Assembly: GCA_037043455.1 (NCBI GenBank)
Contig: JAWPHD010003261.1
Location: forward strand, 62,001-126,000
Direction: 5' to 3'
Length of the DNA stretch: 64,000 nt
DNA from: Cyrtodaria siliqua
Lineage: Eukaryota > Mollusca > Bivalvia > Adapedonta > Hiatellidae
The notes under the pieces are model-generated. The model searched no databases, had not been told where the DNA came from, and worked only from the letters and a program-made list of their open reading frames with translations. A program made the translations under genes and the position numbers. The first letter of the stretch is position 1; each line of letters begins with the position of its first letter. Of the stretch, positions 48,227 through 57,750 are shown in pieces.

Positions 48227-48363
48227 AATTATGGACTTTCAGCTGTTATACATGATGTGATATGCACCAAAAAAATCATTATTGACCGAGGCGATAGCCG
48301 AGGTCAATAATGATTTTTTGGTGCATATCAACATCATGTATAACAGCTGAAAAGTCCATAACT
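48227..48363. repeat. Near-perfect 137-bp palindrome
   Basis: The left arm TTATGGACTTTCAGCTGTTA..CATTATTGACC is repeated in complement on the right with one-base differences, around a GGCGATAGCC centre. It is large enough to form a cruciform or a long RNA hairpin. It is likely a foldback MITE; no ends with target duplication were resolved. Confidence 0.85.
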
Positions 48364-48394
48364 GTTTTATTATATAACCCTCAATTTACAATTA

Positions 48395-48482
48395 TATAAA
48401 ACAGGTCAATATCAAAAAAACAATTATATAAAACAGGTCAATATCAAAAAAACAGGTCAATATCAAAAAAACAGGTCAATAT
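48395..48482 (+). repeat. Short tandem repeat ACAGGTCAATATCAAAAAA
   Basis: The phrase occurs four times in succession, two of them with a leading CAATTATATAAA. Confidence 0.85.
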
Positions 48483-48589
48483 CGCTAGATATTTTTTCTA
48501 AAAAATTACTTTTTAGCCAATGAAAACGCGTCTATTTATAGGTTATATAATAATTATCAATATGCCATAAATTTTTTATACTAGTATAA

Positions 48590-49695
48590 TTTGGAACTAT
48601 GACATCGTAGTTCTCAAAATGGTGGCTCCCATATATCTATTTTAAAACAACTTTCAAATGGCCATATCTTTTTTGTTTCCATATTTGTTTTTTCTCTATA
48701 TATTTTGGGAACATAACCCATACCGTCACAATTGGGAATTTTTAGCGAGATTTTTCATAAAATTGGGAAAGATACAGTAAAACATTAATATCATAATTGT
48801 ATCTTTAATACTGTTTACAATACTCTGTAATCAAGGATGACATTTCATGTTTTTACACACAAAAAATCTCAAAATTGGAGAAAAAAAAGAAGGAATGTAT
48901 TGGCATTGGGAACATGATCCAATAACAGCTATAACAAGAGGTCAATGACCTTGAAGCTCTACTGATTGATTTTGATTTCAGGAAGTAGTCGCTATTTTGA
49001 TTTCAGGAAGTAAACGCTATTTTTAGCCGTGGCGGCCATCTTGTATTTCCGGCCGACCTGAAATTTTGCTAGGATCAATAAGACATCAAGAGCAACATTC
49101 CTGTGAAGTTTCATGAAAATCCAAGAAGTAGTTTTAGAGGAGTAGTCGCTACAAGTTTTCATTATATAACTATGTAAACAAAGATGGCCGCTGGCAGCCA
49201 TGTTTAACGTCGAATAAAAACGATTTTCGACAAGGACCAACATCATGTCATGCTGATCATTTTAGAAAAAGTCCCATATCAATATCACTTAAGAGTTTTC
49301 AAGAATCTACAAACTTGTCTTTTAAAAACCTATTTTTAGATTTGGCGGCCATCTTGGATTTCACATCAACATGAATTTTTGCTAGGATCAACTAGACTTC
49401 ATGGGCAACATTTCTGTAAAGTTTCATGAATATCCATCCAGTAGTTTTAGAGGAGTAGTCGCTACAAAAAAATTTACGGACGGACAGACAGACGGACGGA
49501 CGACGGACACCGCAAGACGGCATAAGCTCTGCTGATCTCTGATCAGTAGAGCTAAAAATAGTCCCCTCCCAAAATCACACTGGTGTATCATATGATTTTG
49601 ATAATTCTTTCACCTTTTACAGAGATTTGCCAAACTCTGAATAATAAATAATGTTTGGCTGTGTGGCTTACATTCCCTTTAACCAAACACAGGCG
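48590..49695. mobile_element. Second copy of the palindromic MITE, split
   Basis: 48600-48680 (GACATCGTAGTTCTCAAAAT, GGCCATATCTTTTTTGTTTC) and 49600-49690 (GATTTTGATAATTCTTTCAC, TGTTTGGCTGTGTGGCTTAC) match the right half of the MITE at 17521. HINE-A copy 7 and other sequence separate the parts. Confidence 0.65.
48933..49556 (+). mobile_element. HINE-A copy 7
   Basis: This short but complete copy has head, two core units, (ACGG)n at 49477-49510, hairpin and GAGCTAAAAA. GATTTTGATTTCAGGAAGT is repeated near the start, a small internal duplication. Confidence 0.82.
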
Positions 49696-49865
49696 ACAAC
49701 TGTTTACTATATATGGTTGTAAACAAAAGCTCTTTTTCTTTCAAAATGAACATGCTTAAAATGTTTGCTTTTGTTTGTTGGGCAGCAAGAGAATAGTCCC
49801 CCCTTTTGATCTTCAGGTGACTGGAAACAAATATTGTATTAAATCATTTAGAAACAAGTACTCAC

Positions 49866-50294
49866 CAACTACAGTAAGATTCTGTGTCGAGTCTTCATTG
49901 ACAGTACTGCTTGAAGTATCTCTGTATGACAGAAGACACCGATACGTTCCGACATCGTTGCATTCTATACTTGTCGCATTGAACGTTAGTGTCAATCTAC
50001 TCTCTGTAGGGTTTGCCTGATTAATTGATCCACTCGGCGTTGGATTCCTGCGAGCTATATCAGCGGCAATAGGAGTTACCAATTTGGCATTTAAATTTGT
50101 TTCAAAAGCAGTTGCATCAGCTATAGGATCAAACTGCTGATCGTTTGTTTGTCCAGTATTTCGCTCTATTTTCATTTCGATTACATTCTTGACTGGTGTG
50201 CCAGACGGTATGCTGCATGATATGGAAAACTGGGCTGGTGCTAATGCTTGTAGCACTACAGATTCTGGAGATAGGCTTATCTCCACACAGCAAA
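49866..50294 (-). CDS. Ig-like domain exon 1 of the receptor
   Basis: The exon is 429 nt and phase 1-1, the usual symmetry of Ig-domain exons. The acceptor is TTTTCAG at 50295-50301 and the donor GTGAGT at 49865-49860. The 142 complete codons begin CCVEISLSPE. The first Ig cysteine is in FSISC (exon residue 26) and the second in the classic DxGxYxC motif, CNDVGTYRC (residue 119). An extra Cys at 111 and the Cys pair at the exon start could form additional disulfides. The usual core Trp is absent; that strand reads VIEMKIER. N-glycosylation sequons are N105-A-T and N138-L-T. The fold is V- or I-set-like with a long middle section. Upstream exon(s), including the signal peptide, are not identified. 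A GTG at 50286 is not a real start because the frame continues into the acceptor. Confidence 0.85.
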
Positions 50295-51675
50295 CTGAAA
50301 ACAGAACAAGGACAAAAATTAATTATAAGTATGGTTAATGTTTTCAATTTTTATTTGTAATGAAGTTGTACAAACTGGCCAATAGCATTACCCATAACCT
50401 ATGTTAATGCAAGTTAATATGACTACAGGGCCTTTTCAATCTGTTTAACACTTCCAATTGCAAACAAGAAATCCGCGGATTCACATCTCGCCTAACGGGG
50501 GCGGGACTTAAAAACAAGAGGGCCAGGATGGCCCTAGATCGCTCCCCTTGTAATCATACAATAAATCTGCTGTGTCTAGTCTGGCATTGGTATTGTTTAA
50601 TTTGTCCCACTTTCATCTATGAATGAAATTTCATCAAAATGGCTGGGGGGTTTATATTAACATTCTAAACAAACTGGGCTTCCGTTAACGGGCGTACGGC
50701 CATAAATTATGTCCAAAAATCGTAGTTGTACGGTGAAAATTAACATCAAGATACAGTGTACTTCCAAAAACTTCAAAGTATGCCGCGATTCTTTACTATG
50801 GACGTCCCATAATCTGTAAATTACCGATTATAGCCCCGCCCATCTAATCTAATTTCATTTGAGAATGCCGACGTAACAAGTTGTAAAGCAATTAAAACTC
50901 AGTGGAGCCTGTAATTGACAGGTAAAACCGGTTTTGTCCAGTTTTTATCAAGGGTCGCACGCATGGCTGATGAGAGGAGAGAGAGAGTTAATTCGATAAT
51001 TGGTCAAGCCGCGCATTTCACAAAATGAAAGTAGCAGTATAATCTCGATGCCAAATTGCTTAATTTATATTCATTAACCACAAAGTTGAAACTCCTTACA
51101 CAGATTATACTTTTTAGGCTATTTCTTTTATATTTTTGTGTCATTTTTCTACGTATTTATCAAAGTTACAAATAGAAACGAAGTACTGATAGACAAACAA
51201 TATTTAATAATCTCTAACCTAGGGGAAAGAACTCTTCGCGAATGGAGATAAACACGGAAGTGAAATTATCACTGGCAAAAACAATCGATTGCTATGATAA
51301 TAAATTAAAGAATCTGTTACATTTATTCCTACACTTGACAGTTTACATACCTTTCATTAATGTATGCCAATTTAAAAGCTTTCCTGGACTGATAAATTGA
51401 AAACTGTTTGCAAAATGTAATTCACTGTATAAAACTTGTGGGTGGGGTATGGCACGCAAAGGCAAATTAAGTATTTTTAGTTCGAAACCGTTTATATAAT
51501 GATGTCATGAAATATTTTCTTTTATAAACATATAGATGATTATAAATATCTTTTTTTTCTTTTTAACAATTTAGATGTGTTGTTTCCCTCACCACCACGC
51601 GGAATCACTGACTCAAAGACTGAGTATGAATGCCATGCCCAAACACTGGAACTTCCTAAATTTGAACCTTAGTGG
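50295..51675 (-). other. Region above Ig exon 1, HINE-C head at 50513
   Basis: 50513-50650 carries a HINE-C head (ACAAGAGGGCCAGGATGGCC, TAGATCGCTCCCC) without a tail. Otherwise the sequence is unique. The receptor's signal-peptide exon is expected in this direction, but no ATG-plus-hydrophobic block ending in a phase 1 donor was found. Confidence 0.45.
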
Positions 51676-51945
51676 AATTGAATTGAATTGGATTTTATAG
51701 TCGCACCAACAGCTAAGGTCATATGGCGACTTTCCAGCTTCCACTGGTGGAGGAAGACCCCAGGTGCCCCTCCGGGCAATTTTCGTGCACGGGCGGGCAC
51801 CTGGGTAGAACCACCGACGTTCCGCAAGCCAGCTGGATAGCTTCCTCACATAAAGATTCCTAGGCCCCTGAGGGATCGAACCTGCAGCGGTGAGGGGCAA
51901 GTGATTGCAAGTCAGAGACTCTAACCACTCGGCCACGGACGCCCC
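51676..51945 (-). mobile_element. Second complete SINE, same family
   Basis: It is nearly identical to the copy at 45045, with the same A box, B box, body and (AATTC)n tail. GAACCTTAGTGG (12 bp) is duplicated at 51664-51675 and 51946-51957. The few differences imply recent activity. Confidence 0.9.
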
Positions 51946-52166
51946 GAACCTTAGTGGCAGCCCTGAAACAAATTTGGTAAAGATCAGATAAACAAAAAAT
52001 CCACAGATTCACATGTCTCGCCTAATGGGGCGGGACTTAAAAATAAAAAGTTCAATAATGTTAAATGAAAGTTGGTAAACATTTTAGTAACTAGAAACAA
52101 TAGAGTTTGCAGATTGCTGAGATGACATTTAAGTGCATTTGTTTAAAAACAAAATGCCATTCTATT

Positions 52167-53415
52167 AACAAGAGGTCAATGACCTTGAAGCTCTACTGAT
52201 TGATTTTGATTTCAGGAAGTAGTCGCTACAGACTTGTTTTTTGAAAATCTATTTTTAACCGTGGCGGCCATCTTGAATTTCCGGCCGACCTGAAATTTTG
52301 CTAAGATCAATAAGACATTAAGAGCAACATTCCAGTGAAGTTTCATGAAAATCCGTCAGGTAGTTTCAAAGAAGTAGTCGCTACAAGTTTTCATTATATA
52401 ACTCTATGTAAACAAAGCAGCCATGTTTAAGGTCAAATCAAAACGATTTTCGACAAGGACCAACATCATGTCATACTGATCATTTTAGAAAAAGTCCCAT
52501 ATCAATATCTCTTATTGTTTTGAAGAAGTAGTCGCTACAAACTTATTTATTTTAAATCTATTTTTAGCTGTGGCGGCCATCTTGAATATGCGGCCGACCT
52601 GAAATTTTTCTGGGATCAACTAGACATCAAGAGCAACATTCCTGTGAAGTTTCATGAACATCCGTCAAGTAGTTTCAGAGGAGTAGTCGCTACAAGTTTT
52701 TACTATATAACTCTATGTCACCAAAGATGGCCACTGGCAGCCATGTTTAACGTCGAATCAAAATAATTTTCCACAAGGATCTACATCATGTCATGCTGAT
52801 CATTTTAGAAAAAGTCCCATATCAATATCACTTATAGTTTTCAAGAAGTAGTCGCTACAAACTTATTTTTTAAAAATCTATTTTTAGCTGTGACGGCCAT
52901 CTTGAATTTCCGGCCGACCTGAAATTTTTCTAGGATCAATTAGACATCAAGAGCAACATTCCTGTAAAGTTTCATGACAATCCGCGAAGTAGTTTCAGAG
53001 AAGTAGTCGCTACAAGTTTTTACTATATAACTCTATGTAAACTAAGATGGCCGCTGGCAGCCATGTTTAACGTTGAATCAAAACGATTTTTGACTAGGAT
53101 CAACATCATGTCATGCTGATCATTTTAGAAAAAGTCCCATATCAATATCACTTATAGTTTTCAAGAAGAAGTCGCTACAAACTTGTATTTTAAAACTCTA
53201 TTTTTAGCTTTGGCGGCCATCTTGGATTTCACATCTACATGAATTTTTGCTAGGATCAACTAGACTTTATGGGCAACATTTCTGTAAAGTTTCATGAATA
53301 TCCATCCAGTAGTTTCAGCTGTGAAGTCGCTACAAATAAAAGTTTACGGACAGACGGACGACGGACGCCGCACCACGGCATAAGCTCTGCTGATCTCTGA
53401 TCAGTAGAGCTAAAA
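52167..53415 (+). mobile_element. HINE-A copy 8
   Basis: This is a full copy very close to copies 1 and 2, with four core units. GAGCTAAAA at its end joins directly to a HINE-B head. Confidence 0.85.
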
Positions 53416-53652
53416 ACAAGAGGCCCAACAGGGCCTGTGGACGCTCTACCTGCTAAAACGGTTCTTATATCAAGGGTTGTCGACATAAAATTCCCATCAG
53501 TACTTCTTTTAAAACATTGCAAAAACAACAGGGATAGGATGGCCTTTAGATCACTCACCTGGTAATCATGGGCAATAAGTCTGCTGAGTCTAGTCTGGCA
53601 TGGGTATTTTTTAATTTGTCCCATTCACTTTCTTCTATGAATGAAACTTCAT
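53413..53652 (+). mobile_element. HINE-B head joined to HINE-C-like head
   Basis: ACAAGAGGCCCAACAGGGCC with GCTCTACCTGCT begins exactly after HINE-A copy 8. At 53526 ACAACAGGGATAGGATGGCC with GATCACTCACC starts a HINE-C-like head. Neither has a tail. Confidence 0.65.
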
Positions 53653-54075
53653 AACAAGAGGTCAATGACCTTGAAGCTCTACTGATAGGTTTTTGATAGC
53701 TAGATCAGCATTCCTGTGAAGTTTCATGAAAATCCGTCAAGTAGTTTCAGAGAAGTGTGTCGCTACAAGTTTTCATTACATAACTCTATGTAAACGAAGA
53801 TGGCTGCTGGCGGCCATGTTTAACGTCAAATCAAAAAAATTGACAAGGACCAACATCATGTCATGCTGATCATTTTAGAAAAAGTCCCATATCAACATCA
53901 CTTAAGAGTTTTCAAGAAGTAGTCACTACATACTTGTATTTTAAAAATCTACTTTTAGCTTTGGCGGCCATCTTGGATTTCACATCAACATGAATTTTTG
54001 CTAGGATCAACTAGATTTCATGGGCAACATTTCTGTAAAGTTTCATGAAAATCCATCAAGTAGTTTCAGAGGAGT
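53653..54075 (+). mobile_element. HINE-A copy 9, 3' end replaced
   Basis: The head and about one and a half core units end abruptly at TAGTTTCAGAGGAG, where a retrotransposon fragment begins. Microsatellite and hairpin are missing. Confidence 0.8.
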
Positions 54076-54314
54076 TCAATTGCCTTAAGTTCAGCTGAAA
54101 AGATAGAGGCCTTGTCAGGCAAGCAGTTCTTTATGCTGTGTTTGTGAACAACAGCCGCTGCAGCTACCTTATCTCCATCTTTAGAACCATCTGAGTATAT
54201 ATGTTGAAAGTAACTGTATTTCGATTTGATTTCATTAAATTTGCTTTGAAAGACAGAAGGGTCTGTACTGGATTTGTTACAAAGATCAAAAATAATTGTT
54301 GGCGTTTCCAAATA
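54076..54314 (-). pseudogene. RNase H fragment of the non-LTR retrotransposon
   Basis: It matches 30907-31147 closely. The minus strand reads PTIIFDLCNKSS, IYSDGSKDGDKVAAAAVV and FSAELKAIELL, the first and second RNase H motifs. This copy keeps an open frame of about 80 codons where the larger copy is broken, but lacks the remaining domain. Confidence 0.82.
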
Positions 54315-54683
54315 ACTAGTATTAAAACAATGTAGTGAAAATCCTAGCGGCAGCACGGTTGACCTTTCGTATCAAAAGTTAGCGTTATCTTGGCATCGTG
54401 CTTTGTTTGTTGCAACTAACATGTGTTACTATAAATACAGTGCTCACACTGGCCATTTTAAATTAATAGCCACACGTTTCAGTTAAGAAAATAATAGCCG
54501 ACTTTAATGCGTAAGAAAATTTGGTCAGTCGCTCTTCTCTTCACTTTCGTGTCAACACCCCACCTCTAGGCAACCTATTTGCTACCTACATAAAACAAAT
54601 AGACCACTACATGATTTACTTTTTTCATTTCAATAATTATTTTATATTTTATTAAAAATTTAGGAAAGTATATGTTACAGTGA
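54315..54683. other. Fragment related to the hAT-like element of 34182
   Basis: GTGCTCACACTGGCCATTTT resembles that element's end, and 55340-55410 (GTCGGCCGCCATTTTGAAAG, TTTTGGTCGTGTGACC) matches its interior. Probably a second copy split by the MITE at 54684. Confidence 0.45.
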
Positions 54684-55129
54684 CAGGGCTGTCTTTTGGC
54701 TGTATTTTGGGCCGTTATTCGGCCCCAGTCCCCCACCTGAAAAGTATCTTTTTTTCCCCACCTCAGTGTCAAAATTCCCCCCTTGAAAAAAAACACAAAA
54801 TTATTTTTTTGAACATAGTCTAACTCTTACAGCTAGTCAACATACATATTTTTCAAGTCTGTTTTTAACCCATTTATTGTTAAATGTATATTGGTTGGCA
54901 TAAACAACAATAAGATTGTGTTATTGTATGTTTAGGTCCTTGCTTTATTTGTCTATTTAGTGTTATATATCTATTTAATCAGCATGATTTCATTTTATAT
55001 TGATGATATCATAATGTGTTATGGATGTTTGAACTTTCATGCAAAATTCCCCCTTTTACTGAAATTGACAAGAAAATTCCCCCCTCTGAGGGACCCGGAC
55101 CCATTCCCCATGGTAGAAAGACAGCCCTG
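54684..55129. mobile_element. MITE with CAGGGCTGTCTTT ends
   Basis: The ends CAGGGCTGTCTTT and AAAGACAGCCCTG are inverted repeats. The frame at 54575-54796 is accidental. No clean target duplication is seen. Confidence 0.65.
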
Positions 55130-55479
55130 AGTGTCTTAGTTGAAAATGTATTCGGCTAAAACAATTGACTTAAATGACTGTGAGTGTGAATGGGACACGT
55201 TTCTTACAATTAAATTGTAAAACCTCATATTTAGGGAGAAACTCCTGCTGCAAATTGTGTGTAGTTTGTGATAATTTCTTTCAACACATGAATTAATTCA
55301 CGTACAATGTTTTACTACCTATAATACACATAGCAGCGGAAAAAAACTTGCTTGTTTACGTTTTTTAACCCGTCGGCCGCCATTTTGAAAGTCTGTTTTG
55401 GTCGTGTGACCTTCTGTTGTGTAAATAAAAAAGTATTTTGACTTATAAAATTGAGCTTCTTTTTTTATTGCGTAAATAA

Positions 55480-55555
55480 CAAGAGCTGTCGGAGAACAGC
55501 GCAGCTCGACTATTCGATTTTTCAGAGAATAATGAATTTATAGCTAGTATATACC
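55480..55555 (+). mobile_element. HINE head of a further family (I)
   Basis: ACAAGAGCTGTCGGAGAACA then GCGCAGCTCGACTATTCG: the same ACAAGAG start followed by a different hairpin (CTGT..ACAG). It runs into a G-rich array, with no core. Confidence 0.6.
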
Positions 55556-56040
55556 ATCAGAAAACAAGGCTACAACAATGTGGGGTGGGGTTGGGAGCAC
55601 AACATAACTATGTGTAAGAATTGACCAAAAGTACACAGAAATATGTAAAAAATAAAAATAAAAATAAAATTCGAGTTTTGAGTGGGGTGCGGGGTGGGGG
55701 TGGGAGAGAGGCGGGGTGGATGGTGGTGGGAGTGGGGGTGGAGAGGGCAACATATATGTGTAAGAAGCTATGTAATAATTCACCAAAACAACACAAAAAT
55801 ATGAAGAAAAAAAATAATTAAATAATCAAGTTTGAGTGGGGGTGGGGGGGTGGGGAGGGCAACATAGAATTGACTAAAACAACAAAGAAATATGTAAAAA
55901 AAAAAAAAAAAAATCAAGTGTGGGGGGGGGGGGGGGGGGGGGGGGGCAATATATATGTGTAAGAATTGACAAAAGCAACACAGAAATATGTAAAAAAAAA
56001 AAGTGTGGAGGTGAGTGGGGGCGGGGGTTGTGGGGGGAGC
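55555..56040. repeat. G-rich variable tandem repeat array, second copy
   Basis: It has the same unit as 39585-40562 (GAATTGACCAAAA, AGAAATATG(T)AAAAA, GTGTAAG) and a G-only run of about 25 at 55922-55946. Confidence 0.85.
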
Positions 56041-57690
56041 CCATGCCCCAATATGGGTGAAGTAATAAGATGCATAATGCTATAACAAATCCCAAACCAA
56101 AATTATAGATATATACATGCTTACATGCAAACCTAAATCTGCCTTTATTTCACATTTTATTGGTCATCACAATTTGGGGTCCACGGGAGCCCAGAAGACA
56201 AAACTACTTATCCAACCCTTTACAACATACTACAAGGAAACCAATTCCAAAATTTAGTTCAGCTAGGACAAGAAATGTAAGAGATATAGACCTGTAAACA
56301 CAGCTTACACGCAAAATGTGATGTAAAACAGACATATTTTAAGGGCTATCAGAATTTGGGGGCCATGGGAGCCCAGGGGTTACAGGAACCACAATTACTT
56401 AAGCAGCTCTTATGATAATGCTATAAGGAAGCTAATGGCCAAATCTGGTTGTGCTAGAGTAAGAATTGTAAGAGATATAGACTTGTAAACACAGCTTACT
56501 TGAACTAAATCAAGGGCCATAACTCCGCTGTTACTGGTCCGATATGAATGGTTTTCGAACTTGTCCGAGCTTTCATTGATATTAACAATCTGATATAGAT
56601 TGGTAAAGATCGGATGAAAAATGAAGCCCATATCGTCTTAACTAGGCAAAATATAGCATTTTTAACTAAATCAAGGGCAATAACTCCACTGTTAATGGTC
56701 CGATCTAGCTGGTTTTCGAACTTGTCCGAGCTTTTATCGATATTAACAATCTTTGCAAGTTTGGTAAATATCAAATAATAAATGAAGGTGCTAGAGTGTT
56801 CACAAGGCTTAATATGACATTTTTCAGCAAAACAATGGCCATAAGTCCTGTGAAATTATTTCAATCTTGCCGATTTTCGAACTTGTTTGAGCTTTCATTG
56901 ATATAAAGACACTGGCAAAGTTAAGTAAAGATCAGATTAATATTGAAGGCCCTAGAGTGTTCACAAGGCAGAAAATAGCATTTTTCAGAAAAAACAAGGG
57001 CCATAACTCTGGTGTTACTGATTCGATTTAGATGGTTTCAAACTTGTTCGAGCTTTCATTTATATTAACAATCTGTGAAAGTTTGGTAAAGATCGAATAA
57101 TAAATGAAGGTGCTAGATTGTTCACAAGGCAGAAAATGGCATTTTTCAGAAAAAACAAGGGCCAGAACTCTGGTGTTACTGACCCAATTCAGCTGATTTT
57201 CGAACTTGTCCAAGCTTTAGTTGGTATTAACAATCTGTGCAAGTTTGGTAACAATCAAATAATAAATGAAGGTGCTAGAACGTTCACAAGGCAGAAAATA
57301 GCAATTTTCAGAAAAAACAAGGGCAATTACTCCGGTGTTACTGATCCGATTTGGCTGGTTTTCGAACTTGTCCAAGCTTTCATTGATATTAACAATATGT
57401 GCAAGTTTGGTAAAGATCAAATAATAAATGAAGGTGCTAGAGTGTTCACAAGGCCTAATATGGCATTTTTCAGCAAAACAAGGGCCATAACTCCGGTGAA
57501 ATTATTCCGATCTGGCTGGTTTTCAAACTTGTCCGAGCTTTCATTGATACAAAGACACTGGCAAAGTTTCGAAAAGATTTGATTAATAATGAAGGCCCTA
57601 GAGTGTTCACAAAGCAAAAGTTAACGGACGACGGACGGACGGACGACGGACAACACACCATCCCATAAGCTCTGCTGTCGAGCTAAAAAC
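56041..57690 (+). mobile_element. HINE-B copy with G-rich 5' region
   Basis: Monomers of 160-170 bp (GGGCCATAACTC, TTTTCGAACTTG) run from about 56505. An ACGACGGACGG microsatellite at 57622-57650 precedes CATCCCATAAGCTCTGCTGT, with the hairpin partly deleted (TCGAGCTAAAAA). 56045-56260 pairs with the inverted copy at 41515-41740. Long frames on both strands (for example 57118-57582) are tandem artefacts. Confidence 0.78.
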
Positions 57691-57750
57691 ACAACAGATG
57701 GTGAGTTCAACTCCTTATTTTTCATTATATCATAAATCCAATGATTTATT

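Larger units (their letters stand above)
11616..50294 (-). other. Spliced gene locus: Ig-superfamily membrane receptor with ITIM-like tail (5' end missing)
   Basis: This is a gene model assembled from eight exon blocks on the minus strand, each listed separately. Exon order is Ig1, Ig2, linker, TM-A or TM-B, 22-nt microexon, 67-nt exon, terminal exon. The first four introns are phase 1, the intron after the microexon is phase 2 and the last is phase 0, so all junctions fit one open frame. The product is a type I cell-surface protein with two Ig-like domains, a short flexible stalk, one membrane span and a cytoplasmic tail with three tyrosine motifs, two of them of ITIM type. Such tails recruit SH2 phosphatases (SHP-1/2, known for the family) and inhibit signalling. 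No signal peptide or start codon was found, so at least one exon lies above 50294. Additional Ig exons inside the 13.6-kb intron cannot be excluded. The ligand and ortholog are unknown. Confidence 0.8.
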
